Below, in pieces: positions 1-8,035 of a DNA stretch of 53,315 nucleotides (within the stretch, counting starts at the first letter, position 1; each line of letters opens with the position of its first letter). The notes under the pieces were generated by a model, which saw nothing but the letters and a program-made list of their open reading frames with translations, was not told where the DNA came from and did not search any database. Source of the stretch: JAJPXC01 sp964562375. Lineage in GTDB: Bacteria; Bacteroidota; Bacteroidia; Bacteroidales; Muribaculaceae. The stretch spans positions 1-53,315 of the forward strand of contig CAZLSW010000015.1 of assembly GCA_964562375.1 (NCBI GenBank), given 5' to 3'. Both the position numbers and the translations under genes were made by a program.

Positions 1-265
1 ACCTCCAGTTGAGACTTGATTTTGCCTGTTAACATATTTTAAGAGACACTAATGTTTTTCATACCTTTAGAAATTTTTAAATAGTGAAACATCAGGTGAA
101 TGTGTCAGAAAATTGCGATGTCTGTGACAAATTTTTATTCTCACGCCACAAAGGTAAAGCAAATTTCTTTACAAACCAAAATAATTTTAGCATTATGTCG
201 CGAAATTGTAATATTTCATAGAAAATTGACAACATACATTATTAATAATAGGGGGATCGTGAAAT
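1..265. other. AT-rich stretch without a recognised gene
   Basis: This is AT-rich sequence at the left edge of the window. Open frames here are short and have no recognisable domain. It may be the upstream or downstream flank of a gene cut off by the window edge. I see no RNA gene or clear promoter in it. Confidence 0.5.
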
Positions 266-310
266 CATGTATTCGAATGCACGAATGCACGAATGCACGA
301 ATGCACGACA
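266..310. repeat. 8-bp tandem repeat (CGAATGCA-type)
   Basis: Four to five tandem copies of CGAATGCA sit upstream of tatA. Degenerate versions of the same 8-bp unit (CGAATACA, CGAGTGAA) recur near 5835-5895, 8510-8546, 16477-16575 and 24778-24875, always between genes. Confidence 0.9.
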
Positions 311-312
311 GG

Positions 313-384
313 CTGCCGCGTGATGGCCGTCCAAGGCTGCCGCATGATGGCCGTCCAAGGCTGCCGCGTGATGGCCGTCCAAGG
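313..384. repeat. Three tandem copies of a 24-bp repeat
   Basis: Three exact-length 24-bp units (313-336, 337-360, 361-384) each carry GATGGCCGTCCAAGG; the middle one differs by a single base. The reverse complement of this core (CCTTGGACGGCCATC) recurs near 51352-51388 and 52814-52828, so this is a dispersed repeat and not a local duplication. Confidence 0.9.
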
Positions 385-441
385 CCGGCCACCCAAGTGG
401 TTAAAATACGATAATTTCGCGGTTATTCGCTGAAAAACGCG

Positions 442-449
442 TAACTTCG
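442..449 (+). promoter_or_regulatory. Putative tatA promoter -7 box (TAACTTCG)
   Basis: The sequence TAACTTCG matches the Bacteroidota -7 element TAnnTTTG with one change. The surrounding AAAAACGCGTAACTTCGCA is almost identical to the carA promoter at 40622-40640. The tatA ATG follows about 31 nt downstream. No good -33 TTTG is visible at the expected distance. Confidence 0.55.
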
Positions 450-480
450 CAGTATTAAACCAATTAACCACTGAGCGACC

Positions 481-699
481 ATGTACACTTTCGCTATAAT
501 TCCACTTTTCCTGGGCAATATCCGAGGCTGGCAATTGCTGATTATCGTTCTGGTGATCCTGCTGCTCTTCGGCGGTAAGAAGATTCCCGAGCTGATGAAG
601 GGCTTGGGACAGGGTATCCGCGCTTTTAAGCAGGGGATGAACGAGATGCAACAGGAGATCAACCGCAAGGACGACACCACCGACACCCCCGCCAAATAA
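481..699 (+). CDS. tatA: Sec-independent translocase subunit TatA
   Basis: TatA forms the size-adjustable pore of the twin-arginine pathway, which exports folded proteins across the inner membrane. The 72-residue product has one transmembrane helix (about residues 17-31), the hinge FGGKKIPEL (30-38) and an amphipathic helix (36-60), followed by a short charged tail. This is the canonical TatA/E order. The N-terminus is about 12 residues longer than in many TatA proteins, but no better internal ATG exists before the helix. The stop codon directly abuts the ATG of tatC, so the two genes form an operon. With no separate tatB visible, this is probably a minimal TatA-TatC system; that is an inference limited to this window. 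Confidence 0.95.
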   Translation: MYTFAIIPLFLGNIRGWQLLIIVLVILLLFGGKKIPELMKGLGQGIRAFKQGMNEMQQEINRKDDTTDTPAK

Positions 700-1488
700 A
701 TGCCCAATCCTCAGGGTGAAATGACATTCTGGGATCACTTGGACGCCCTGCGCGCCACGCTGATCCGTATCGCCGTGACAGTGACTGCTCTCGCGGTAAT
801 TTTCTTCATATTCATGCCCAGGATTTTCGACACCGTGATCCTGGCGCCCACGCGCGGATCGTTCCCGCTTTACCGCCTGTTTGACGCCATGGGCGGGGCC
901 GAGCTGATGGGGTTGACCTCCTCGGCGGCCGATTTCCACGTGACGCTGATCAACACCCAGCTGGCGTCGCAATTCTTTATCCACATGTCCACGTCGTGTT
1001 GGCTTGGGGTGATCGTGGCGTTCCCGATTATTATCTACCAGCTGTGGCTGTTCGTCAGCCCGGGGCTGTATCCGCGGGAGAAGAAGAACGCTTCGGTGGC
1101 TTTCCTGATGGGCAATGTGATGTTCTTTTTGGGCATGGCCGTGGGGTATTTCCTGGCTTTCCCATTGACGCTGAGATTCCTGGCAGACTATCAACTGTCG
1201 ACCGACATTCCCAACACGATCACCATCGACTCCTATATGGACAATTTCCTGATGATGATCCTGCTGATGGGGGCGGTGTTTGAATTGCCGTTGCTGGCGT
1301 GGTTGCTGGGTAAAGTGGGAGTGCTGAAGCGACGCTTCTTCAGTAAATACCGGAGGCATGCCATCGTGGCGTTGTTGATTGTGGCCGCGTTGATCACGCC
1401 CACGGGCGATCCCTTCTCGCTTGCTGTTGTTTTCCTGCCCATCTACCTCCTTTGGGAAGCCTCAGCCGCGGCCGTCCCCGCCGAATAA
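700..1488 (+). CDS. tatC: Sec-independent translocase subunit TatC
   Basis: TatC is the twin-arginine signal-peptide receptor of the inner membrane. The 262-residue product has the N-terminal cytoplasmic motif FWDHLDALR (about residues 10-18), a first transmembrane segment, an enlarged periplasmic loop, the cytoplasmic loop FVSPGLYPREKK (the family's FxxPxLxxxE region) and further hydrophobic helices, giving about six in total. It starts with no gap after tatA. By my recalled alignment, the residue matching E. coli TatC Glu15 in HLxELR is alanine here (HLDALR), while the second functional glutamate (in PREKK) is kept. The family call is secure; the meaning of that substitution is not. Confidence 0.96.
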   Translation: MPNPQGEMTFWDHLDALRATLIRIAVTVTALAVIFFIFMPRIFDTVILAPTRGSFPLYRLFDAMGGAELMGLTSSAADFHVTLINTQLASQFFIHMSTSCWLGVIVAFPIIIYQLWLFVSPGLYPREKKNASVAFLMGNVMFFLGMAVGYFLAFPLTLRFLADYQLSTDIPNTITIDSYMDNFLMMILLMGAVFELPLLAWLLGKVGVLKRRFFSKYRRHAIVALLIVAALITPTGDPFSLAVVFLPIYLLWEASAAAVPAE

Positions 1489-1546
1489 AAATTAATTTTG
1501 GATTAATCTAAATAATTTGTATTTTTGTTCCCATATAAAGTAGAGT

Positions 1547-1705
1547 ATGGAAACTGATATTAAACTAACCCGAGAAGAGGCCATGCGTCGTTTTATGGAA
1601 TCAAAGCGACGCAAGCAAGAATTTGTAGCTCAGGCCATTGAAATTGCGAAAGAAAATTTCCGGAAAGAGCATGGGGAATACCCCGTCTATGTGGAAGTAT
1701 GGTAA
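1547..1705 (+). CDS. Small hypothetical protein (52 aa)
   Basis: I do not recognise a family. The product is short, charged and mostly helical (METDIKLTREEAMRRF at the start), ends in YPVYVEVW and has no signal peptide. A start at 1547 is supported by TAGAGTATG context after an AT-rich stretch. Its end overlaps the next frame through ATGGTAA, where the downstream ATG (1699) lies inside the last codons of this gene, a layout typical of translationally coupled pairs. Paired small genes of this kind are often toxin-antitoxin-like or phage-derived, but nothing in the sequence proves that. Its function is unknown. Confidence 0.5.
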   Translation: METDIKLTREEAMRRFMESKRRKQEFVAQAIEIAKENFRKEHGEYPVYVEVW

Positions 1706-1926
1706 CCCTCGATCTTGATTATATCAATCGACACGCTCCATATAAAGTAATGGAGGCTCAGCCAGAAGGAACTTATGCCTTTACTACCGACCATGGAGTA
1801 GCCTAAGATGAAGAAGGTGTAGATAATTACGCTACTCTAATTGCAAGATGGGATAATCCCAATTCCGAAAGACTTTTTCGAGAGTTCAAAGAATTAGCGA
1901 CTTTATTGGGTACTAAACCCGATTGA
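1699..1926 (+). pseudogene. Small ORF interrupted by an in-frame TAA
   Basis: The frame starts at the ATG inside ATGGTAA, which overlaps the preceding gene, and runs for 34 codons to ...TTDHGVA. It meets TAA at 1804-1806 and then stays open for another 39 codons (DEEGVDNYATLI ... LLGTKPD) to TGA at 1924. The downstream part has a protein-like composition and no frame change, so a single TAT/TAC to TAA substitution is the simplest explanation. A sequencing error is also possible. The intact product would be about 75 aa. I do not recognise the family, although Y-x-FTTDHG resembles small Bacteroidota proteins that accompany short upstream partners. Confidence 0.5.
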
Positions 1927-1943
1927 TTTAGCGCTTTATGGAT

Positions 1944-1978
1944 AAAAAAGCCCCGCTTGGCGAGCGCCAGGCGGGGCT
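1944..1978 (-). terminator. Intrinsic terminator of the minus-strand secreted-protein gene
   Basis: The arms AGCCCCGC and GCGGGGCT close an inner TTGGCG/CGCCA stem. Read on the minus strand, six T residues follow the hairpin. It lies about 50 nt past the stop codon at 2029. Confidence 0.8.
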
Positions 1979-1995
1979 ATATTTACATTATCTGA

Positions 1996-2024
1996 GGGAA
2001 TCCCCCGTTTCGGGGGGTTGGGGG
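1996..2024. repeat. CCCCCGTTTCGGGGG palindromic element
   Basis: A G/C palindrome at 2002-2016 is followed by GGTTGGGGG, right after the stop codon of the minus-strand gene. The same core occurs twice, as an inverted pair, at 7965-8035. Confidence 0.75.
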
Positions 2025-2028
2025 ACTA

Positions 2029-4749
2029 TTAAAATTTGATTTTGGAGACTGTGGAGCCTTGGCGGCGGATCACGATCTGGCCGGCAGCGGGCTGCGAGAG
2101 GCGGATGCCCTGGAGGTTGTAGTACTCAACGGGAGCATCGGTGTCGGCATTGTCGACAGCTACGTTCTGCACGCCGGTAGGAGTCGACTCCGAGCCGTAC
2201 ACCTGAATCTCCTTCACCTTGATACCCCAACCAGCGACATTGGCAGCTGAGGTCTCGAATTTCAACGAGGAATAGGTGCCTTCCTGAGCCTTTTCATTTC
2301 GCAATACGTTGAGGTTGTTGGTGTTGTTCTCTACAGTGATAACGTTGTTCTCAGCGGCTGCCTTGGGAGAGATGCTGAGAGAAGCCGTTTCAGTAGCGTT
2401 GTAAAGGGTAACGGCATAGTTCTTGGCGCGCGCAGTTTCAAACAGTACTTCAATCGACTCTACGTAGTAGTTGCCGCCGAAGTTGAGAGTGAAGGAGTGG
2501 GCCTCAGATGAGGAACAATTCCAGAAGAGATAGGTTTCGCTGTTGCCATCAGTAGCGTTAGCTGGGTTTTCCGCATCGTCGCTTTCAGGTGTCATATTAG
2601 GAATCAAGTTCTTTGACTCGCTGTTTCGCTGACAGTGAATAATCATATTTTTGGTAGCATTGCCCATTTTGGCTGTGACAGTAAAGTCGCCGTGTTGATT
2701 AACACTCAAGGCGCCGTTGTTGAGCATAACACCGTTGGGGAGTTCAAGAGTATACTCTTCACTGGTGTAGTAACCATTGGAATCGGTGCCAACGATACTT
2801 AGGAGAGCGGGGGTGAAAGCGCCAACTGAGATTTCGCAAGGCTCGACCTGAGTTTGAATGATGTCACCAGAAGCTGTGAATTTGGCGATTTCGGTGGTGG
2901 TTCCGATTGTTGTCAGATCACCCTCATAGCCATAGGTGGGATATTTGTTGGAGAAGTTAAGGTTTATGCCACCTCCGTTATAAGGCATAAAGTGAGCGAT
3001 ATTGGTTGCGCCACCTTCAGTGACTGCACCAACGTTGACCGACCATTTGTTGTTTTCGCCTTGAGTCAAGTTAAACCATCCATCGCAGTAAAGTTGTGGA
3101 ACTAAGCCAACAACATCCTTGCATTGGGTAAGGTCGATTTCATAAGTGAGAGTTCCCTCTTCGTCATAAGTGATAGTGAAGGGCAGGTTGAGATACAGGT
3201 CGCGACGATCACTATCAGATTCCCCAACAAGATAAGCGTTTGTGAAGGCGGCAGGGCAGTAGCCCTTGTACACCTTATCGGTGACGGTGGAGGACTTGGT
3301 TTTGAAGGAGACGGTGACCTCCTTGCTTTCGTAAGTTTCGCCGTCGAGGGTGGAGACGACCTTTAGCACGTGGGAGTACTGGGTTTCTTCGGTAAGATCG
3401 GTGAGGGCGATGGTGCCGGTGAGGTCGATGATAGTCTGCTCAACATCGTCCATATATAGCTTGGTTGTGGCGCTTGCGAGGCCAGCGGGGACGGTGATTT
3501 TGTAAGCGATATCAGCGGAATTGTAAGTTACGTTCTCGGCAGAGGCCGTTAGGCTCGGGCCTTTCACCCAGGGGTCGGTGGTGGTGCCGATGGTGAAGAT
3601 GAAGTGGTAGTTGCCACCCCAAACGCCACCAGCGTATTCAAACCAGAAGAATCCGTTCAGCGTCTCGCCCTCCTCGAAGGTGCCAACGGAATCGTAGATC
3701 CAGCCGTTGCCTTCTTGGGTCATGGTCTTCCAGTTGTCGAGGTCGTCGCCGTTTTGGAGGTTGATCTTGTGGTTGTGTTCTATGTCAAGACCTTCGTATT
3801 CAACGTACACGGTGACTGTCTTGTCGGTGTTGTAACGAACCCAGTAGTAGGCCGTAACCACGTAGGTGTCAGTATCGGCGCCTTGGAGGATGCCGTAATA
3901 CATAGGTTCGTCTCCAGCCTCGCGGTCGGTTGTGAAGGAGACGGTCTTGGATGTGGAGTGAGATACACCCTCATACTCGCCCGTGGCGGTAATGGTATAG
4001 GTATAAGAGGTTTTGGCGGTCAAGTTGGTAAAGGCCAAGGTGCCGGGATTGTCGGTAACAGCTTGGTCATTGATGGTGATAGCGGTGTTGCTGTAGCCCG
4101 TGGGGAAAGTCACCTCGTAGTTGATATTGGCGGTATTGGCCGTAATATCGGAGGCCGAAGCGGTGATCGAGGGCAGAGGAATGGCCGATTCATAGTGTAC
4201 GTTAGCGAAATAAAGGGCGCCATCCTCCGAGGAATTATTAATACCACCGGCGAAGACATAGCGATTCATCGTGGGGCTCTTCCACTCATCGATTGCATCG
4301 GGGAAGACCTCAGCCATATTCAGTCGCACGGTGTGGTAGGCGCCATCGGCTGTGAGGTCGAAATGGTATTCAAGATTACGATTATTGGTGTCGGTGTCGC
4401 TGTTGCGAGTGGTAACGCATATCCAGAAATCACCTGTACCTTCGAGTTTTACGTCAAATACGAGATCGTAGTCGGCCAAGGTGGGGAGAATGGTCCAATC
4501 ATTGCAATCCCAACCGCAGGAGCAAGCAGTATTGTCTGACCAATTAGCGCAGGAGATTTTGAAAGCCTTGCCTTCGGAGGAATCGGCGTCATCAACAGTT
4601 GAAGTGGCCACATTCCACCATCCATAATAGGTAACGTTAATCTGTTCCTCATCGCTGGTCAAATCGTCGCCCGACCATACAACATAGTTGGTCGCCGAGG
4701 CGCCTAAGACTGCGATGAGCCCTAAGAGAGTAAATAAGATTTTTTTCAT
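2029..4749 (-). CDS. Large secreted protein with Fn3-like and F5/8C-like regions and a YYNLQG tail
   Basis: The 906-residue protein has a signal peptide (MKKILFTLLGLIAVLGASA), so it is exported. After an N-terminal beta-rich region come at least two fibronectin-III-like segments recognisable by repeated ITAxSxxITxNTAxINYEVT-type strands (about residues 190-275 and 400-490). A discoidin/F5-8C-like segment follows (about 715-840; NPANATDGNSETYLFW, then YYVESIEVLF). The last 33 residues (VEYYNLQGIRL ... VSKIKF) match the end of the GHL10 protein in this window almost residue for residue. No catalytic domain is recognised; carbohydrate or surface binding is an inference. The gene stands alone between terminators. 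The tail could be a sorting signal. Confidence 0.85.
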   Translation of the reverse strand: MKKILFTLLGLIAVLGASATNYVVWSGDDLTSDEEQINVTYYGWWNVATSTVDDADSSEGKAFKISCANWSDNTACSCGWDCNDWTILPTLADYDLVFDVKLEGTGDFWICVTTRNSDTDTNNRNLEYHFDLTADGAYHTVRLNMAEVFPDAIDEWKSPTMNRYVFAGGINNSSEDGALYFANVHYESAIPLPSITASASDITANTANINYEVTFPTGYSNTAITINDQAVTDNPGTLAFTNLTAKTSYTYTITATGEYEGVSHSTSKTVSFTTDREAGDEPMYYGILQGADTDTYVVTAYYWVRYNTDKTVTVYVEYEGLDIEHNHKINLQNGDDLDNWKTMTQEGNGWIYDSVGTFEEGETLNGFFWFEYAGGVWGGNYHFIFTIGTTTDPWVKGPSLTASAENVTYNSADIAYKITVPAGLASATTKLYMDDVEQTIIDLTGTIALTDLTEETQYSHVLKVVSTLDGETYESKEVTVSFKTKSSTVTDKVYKGYCPAAFTNAYLVGESDSDRRDLYLNLPFTITYDEEGTLTYEIDLTQCKDVVGLVPQLYCDGWFNLTQGENNKWSVNVGAVTEGGATNIAHFMPYNGGGINLNFSNKYPTYGYEGDLTTIGTTTEIAKFTASGDIIQTQVEPCEISVGAFTPALLSIVGTDSNGYYTSEEYTLELPNGVMLNNGALSVNQHGDFTVTAKMGNATKNMIIHCQRNSESKNLIPNMTPESDDAENPANATDGNSETYLFWNCSSSEAHSFTLNFGGNYYVESIEVLFETARAKNYAVTLYNATETASLSISPKAAAENNVITVENNTNNLNVLRNEKAQEGTYSSLKFETSAANVAGWGIKVKEIQVYGSESTPTGVQNVAVDNADTDAPVEYYNLQGIRLSQPAAGQIVIRRQGSTVSKIKF

Positions 4750-4836
4750 GTGATGAATTTTGGATTAAGGAATTTATTTTGGTTATTGTTTATTGCTCAA
4801 TTGGTTATGTATAGGCTATAATCAGCTAAATCTTCG

Positions 4837-4844
4837 CAAATGTA
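4837..4844 (-). promoter_or_regulatory. Putative -7 box for the minus-strand secreted-protein gene
   Basis: The minus strand reads TACATTTG, a perfect TAnnTTTG, about 90 nt before the ATG at 4749. No -33 TTTG is evident. Confidence 0.45.
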
Positions 4845-4887
4845 TTGGAAATTTTTGAATTATACCCTATCTTTAACATTCTTTTTG

Positions 4888-4895
4888 TAAATTCG
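4888..4895 (+). promoter_or_regulatory. Putative ribD -7 box, nearly leaderless
   Basis: TAAATTCG resembles TAnnTTTG and ends only 8 nt before the ribD ATG at 4903. If it is used, transcription would begin at or next to the start codon. Confidence 0.35.
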
Positions 4896-4902
4896 CGCCG
4901 TG

Positions 4903-5823
4903 ATGACCGACATTTTATATATGGAGCGGGCGCTGCAGCTCGCGCGTCTGGGGCGGATGGACACGTCGCCCAACCCGATGGTGGGCGCCGTGATCGTCCA
5001 TCAGGGGCATATAATAGGCGAGGGGTACCACCGCCGTTGCGGCGAGGGTCACGCCGAGGTCAACGCTGTGGCTTCGGTGGCCAAAGAGGATGCGCATCTG
5101 CTCCCCGAGGCCACGATGTACGTCACCCTAGAACCTTGCTCCCATTACGGGAAGACACCTCCATGTGCCAAATTGCTGGTCGACAAGGGAATACGGCGGG
5201 TTGTGGTGGGTTCGCTCGACCCGAACCCGCGGGTGTGTGGCCGGGGTGTGCAGATGCTGCGCGACGCAGGCGCTGAGGTCGTGGTGGGAGTGCTTGAGGA
5301 ACGGTGCAAGGAGTTGAATCGCCGTTTTATGACGTGCCAAATCCAAAAACGGCCATTTGTGACCCTGAAATTGGCCCAAACCGCTGATGGGTATATGGGC
5401 GTGCGTGGTAAGTCGGTGAGGATCTCCAATGCGCTGACTTCGTTGTCGACAGCCAAGCTGCGCGCCGAGCACGACGCGATTGTCACCACGCAAGCAACAT
5501 ACGACATCGACCACCCGCGGCTGAACGTAAGGCTGTGGGACGGGAGGAATCCGAAGGCGTATATACTGGCGTCGGCTGCGCATACGTTTTTGCAATCTTT
5601 GTATGAGCAGGGGATTACGTCGGTGCTGGTGGAGGCGGGTCCGCGGTTCCTTCAGGCGATGCTCGATAGCGGGATGTGGGACCAATTGAGGGTGGAAACG
5701 TCGCCCGAGAAGCTTGCTGAGCCGGGCGAACCGTTGCCCACGCCGCGCATCCCAGCGGGGGCTGTCTTGGTGAAGGAGGAGGATCTTGGGGGGCATAAGA
5801 TAGCCTGGTATCGCAAGGGCTGA
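4903..5823 (+). CDS. ribD: Bifunctional riboflavin deaminase/reductase RibD with shortened reductase domain
   Basis: RibD deaminates and then reduces the pyrimidine intermediate of riboflavin synthesis in the cytoplasm. The deaminase half (about 1-145) is intact, with zinc ligands in HAEVNAV (His50, Glu52) and in PCSHYGKTPPC (Cys79, Cys88). The reductase half begins at RPFVTLKLAQTADGY (150-164) and keeps the late LVEAGPRFLQ motif (242-251). However, the stretch between PKAYILAS and the late motif is some 40 residues shorter than in RibD proteins I recall, and the usual VGxxT nucleotide-site motif reads VTTQAT. The protein is 306 residues; about 340-370 is usual. A GTG three bases upstream could also start translation; I prefer ATG 4903. 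The reductase step may be impaired or done by another protein. Confidence 0.9.
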   Translation: MTDILYMERALQLARLGRMDTSPNPMVGAVIVHQGHIIGEGYHRRCGEGHAEVNAVASVAKEDAHLLPEATMYVTLEPCSHYGKTPPCAKLLVDKGIRRVVVGSLDPNPRVCGRGVQMLRDAGAEVVVGVLEERCKELNRRFMTCQIQKRPFVTLKLAQTADGYMGVRGKSVRISNALTSLSTAKLRAEHDAIVTTQATYDIDHPRLNVRLWDGRNPKAYILASAAHTFLQSLYEQGITSVLVEAGPRFLQAMLDSGMWDQLRVETSPEKLAEPGEPLPTPRIPAGAVLVKEEDLGGHKIAWYRKG

Positions 5824-5828
5824 GGGTC

Positions 5829-5895
5829 GTGGAATCGTGTATTCGTGAAGTCGATTACTCGATTACTCGAATGCACGAATACACGAGTAAACGAC
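5829..5895. repeat. 8-bp repeat tract forming a hairpin between convergent genes
   Basis: The perfect 13-bp arms TCGTGTATTCGTG (5835-5847) and CACGAATACACGA (5874-5886) enclose copies of TCGATTAC/CGAATGCA-type units. The tract fills the gap between the 3' ends of ribD (+) and the EamA gene (-), so it could act as a bidirectional transcript end. Confidence 0.8.
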
Positions 5896-5897
5896 AG

Positions 5898-6875
5898 TTA
5901 TTTCGAGGGGGACGAGGGGGACGATGGGGCCGAGGAAGGCGTTGGGGATGAGGGCTTTGCGTTGGCCGCGTCGCGGGATTCAGCAACCTCAACGAAGTAT
6001 ACCGAGGCGATAATCAGCGCGATAGCCGCGATCTGGAACCAGTCGAAGTGGTCTTGCCCCAACACGTAGCTCATGATGGTGGCCACAATGAGGATAAGGT
6101 AGCCGTAAAGGGCCACGACGGTGGTCGACAGGTAGCGCAGGCCAGTGTCAACCAGCATGTAACTGATACACGAGGGGAAAATCAACACAAACGCGAGCAC
6201 GAGCATCGGCGTCGAGAAAATGCCTTGCTCCAGTACGGGTGCGTGCCAATTGTGGGCGCAGAGCACAACGGCCACGGCCGAGATGGCGCCACCGGTGAAT
6301 TGCCATTTCGACACGGTGATGTTGTCGATTTTCTTCACCACGCGGGCCGATAAAACCAAATAGGTGGAATAGCATAGGCAGCAGCCGGCACACATGAGGT
6401 CGCCAAGCAGCGGGTCGGAGGCCACGTCGCTCTGCTTCTGGGTGCATATAATGAGCAAGGCGCCGCCCAAGCCAAGGGCGATGCCTAAGAGTTTCTTGGC
6501 TGTCACGTGCTCGTGGTAAAAGATTACGCACAGGATGAACACCACCACGGGTTCCAGCGAGATGAATATCGACGATGCTATAGGGGTGGTGTAGCTTAAG
6601 CCGTAGAGCAGGAAAATCATGTAGCCGTACATGGGCAATGCGCCCAGTGCCAGCAAGATAAGCTTCTGCTTTGTGGTGATGGGGGTGTTGCGCTTTCCGC
6701 GAAACAGGGAGATAATCCAAAAAGCGACGGCGCCGAATCCCATACGGAACACGACACCCGACATGGCGTTCATCCACCCCGGCAGGAGGTATCGCAAAGC
6801 GTTCTCGTTCAATCCCGAGAAAAACTTTGACACGCCCATGGCCCAATTGGCCATCGTCTTTTTGCTCTTGAACAT
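5898..6875 (-). CDS. EamA/DMT-family transporter
   Basis: This is an inner-membrane carrier of the drug/metabolite transporter superfamily with about ten hydrophobic helices in two EamA repeats (roughly residues 30-155 and 175-305). The first repeat holds SYTTPIASSIFISLEPVVVF, the family's conserved segment near the repeat end; the second holds GLRYLSTTVVALYGYLI. The C-terminus is a low-complexity Ser/Pro tail (SSPTPSSAPSSPSSPSK). The substrate cannot be predicted; members export amino acids, nucleotides or drugs. I start at the ATG at 6875; an upstream GTG at 6896 is possible. It is a single gene with its 3' end facing ribD across a repeat hairpin. Confidence 0.88.
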   Translation of the reverse strand: MFKSKKTMANWAMGVSKFFSGLNENALRYLLPGWMNAMSGVVFRMGFGAVAFWIISLFRGKRNTPITTKQKLILLALGALPMYGYMIFLLYGLSYTTPIASSIFISLEPVVVFILCVIFYHEHVTAKKLLGIALGLGGALLIICTQKQSDVASDPLLGDLMCAGCCLCYSTYLVLSARVVKKIDNITVSKWQFTGGAISAVAVVLCAHNWHAPVLEQGIFSTPMLVLAFVLIFPSCISYMLVDTGLRYLSTTVVALYGYLILIVATIMSYVLGQDHFDWFQIAAIALIIASVYFVEVAESRDAANAKPSSPTPSSAPSSPSSPSK

Positions 6876-6959
6876 CTCGAAAACAGTTGAAATCACAATT
6901 TACAACGTTTTACGAGGGGAGGATGTTCAATCGACGCCACAATGGGCGTGACTCGGGGG

Positions 6960-7847
6960 TTAGCTGAGGGATTCGAGTACCTGGCGGATTTTTTCGTAGG
7001 TGGTGATGCGGGTTGGCACAAGGGGGAGGCGCAACTCATTTTCGATGTAACCCATGGCGTTGAGCAGGCACTTGACGCCCGCGGGGTTGCCGTCGACGAA
7101 GAGCAGGGAGAAAAGCTCGGTGAACCGGTGGTGGATCAACAGGGCGTTGGCGTAGTCGCCGCTGAGGGCAAGTCGCACCATCTTGGCGAACTCCTTGGGG
7201 AAAGCGTTGCCGATGACCGAGATAACGCCCACGGCGCCGAGGGTGATCAAGGGGAAAGTGATGCCGTCGTCGCCCGAGATTACCATGAAGTCGGCAGGCT
7301 TGCGCTTGATGATGTCGTTCATCTGGGTGATGTTGCCCGAGGCCTCCTTGACGCCTATAACCTTGTCGGGGAACTCGCGGGCAAGTCGCAGGGTGGTCTC
7401 GGCGGCCATGTTCACGCCGGTGCGGCCGGGGACGTTGTAGAGGATAATGGGCAGTGTAGAGGCAGAGGCAATGGCGCGGTAGTGCTGGTAGATGCCTTCT
7501 TGGGATGGCTTGTTGTAGTAGGGCACCACCGAGAGGACGGCGCTGAACGGCGAGAGGTCGGTGGAGTGGATTTCGTCGATGACAGCCATGGTGTTGTTGC
7601 CGCCGATACCGATTACCAGGGGCACGCGGCCGGCTACGCGCTCCACTATAAATTGGCGCACCGATTTTTTCTCGTCGGGGGTCAAAGTGGCCGTCTCGGC
7701 CGTTGTGCCCAGCACCACGAGGTAGTCAACGCCGTTCTTGATTTGGTATTCTAGCAACCGGGCGAGAGCGTCGTAATCCACTGATTTGTCGGCCTTGAAT
7801 GGGGTAATCAAGGCGACGCCCATGCCTTTGAGATTGATATGCGCCAT
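6960..7847 (-). CDS. dapA: 4-hydroxy-tetrahydrodipicolinate synthase
   Basis: DapA condenses pyruvate with aspartate semialdehyde, the first committed step toward diaminopimelate and lysine, in the cytoplasm. The 295-residue protein has the usual length and the full active site: Thr48-Thr49 (GTTAE), Tyr137 and Arg142 (YNVPGRTG), and the Schiff-base Lys167 (IGVKEASGN). The start at 7847 gives the normal N-terminus MAHINLKGMGVALITPF. A very good TTTG-N20-TAACTTCG promoter lies just upstream (7872-7903). It is divergent from the thioredoxin gene and a stand-alone unit as far as can be seen. Confidence 0.97.
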   Translation of the reverse strand: MAHINLKGMGVALITPFKADKSVDYDALARLLEYQIKNGVDYLVVLGTTAETATLTPDEKKSVRQFIVERVAGRVPLVIGIGGNNTMAVIDEIHSTDLSPFSAVLSVVPYYNKPSQEGIYQHYRAIASASTLPIILYNVPGRTGVNMAAETTLRLAREFPDKVIGVKEASGNITQMNDIIKRKPADFMVISGDDGITFPLITLGAVGVISVIGNAFPKEFAKMVRLALSGDYANALLIHHRFTELFSLLFVDGNPAGVKCLLNAMGYIENELRLPLVPTRITTYEKIRQVLESLS

Positions 7848-7871
7848 AGGAATTGTTTTTGGAATCCGCCG

Positions 7872-7903
7872 CGAAGTTAACGATTTTCCCTTTTTCAGCC
7901 AAA
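7872..7903 (-). promoter_or_regulatory. dapA promoter (TTTG-N20-TAACTTCG)
   Basis: On the minus strand, TTTG (7903-7900) is followed after 20 nt by TAACTTCG (7879-7872), and the dapA ATG comes about 24 nt later. This fits the Bacteroidota housekeeping promoter pattern well. Confidence 0.8.
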
Positions 7904-7964
7904 TTTGTTAAAAACCCGAAACCACAAAAACCGCAATAACCCCTGCATTGTTGTAAAAATAAAA

Positions 7965-8035
7965 GGCCCCCCAACCCCCGAAACGGGGGCTTCCCATCTG
8001 GATGGCCAAAGCCCCCGTTTCGGGGGTTGGGGGCC
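7965..8035. repeat. 71-nt inverted repeat upstream of thioredoxin
   Basis: The arms GGCCCCC-AACCCCCGAAACGG and its complement flank a centre CCATC TG GATGG. Each arm itself contains the palindrome CCCCCG AAA CGGGGG. The element ends 16 nt before the thioredoxin ATG, so the mRNA leader could fold into a very stable rod. A single copy of the core occurs at 2002-2016. Confidence 0.85.

Noticed and set aside
100..414. Small plus-strand frame before tatA
   Set aside because: Its second half is translated tandem repeat (NARMHDRLPRDGRPRLP), with no homology or start signal.
265..1359. Minus-strand frame across tatA/tatC
   Set aside because: tatA and tatC are clear on the plus strand. The opposite frame is His/Gln/Arg-rich and runs into repeats.
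3604..4539. Long plus-strand frame (311 codons) opposite the 906-aa gene
   Set aside because: The minus frame has a signal peptide, domains and a shared tail. The plus frame is a composition shadow rich in Gly/Val.
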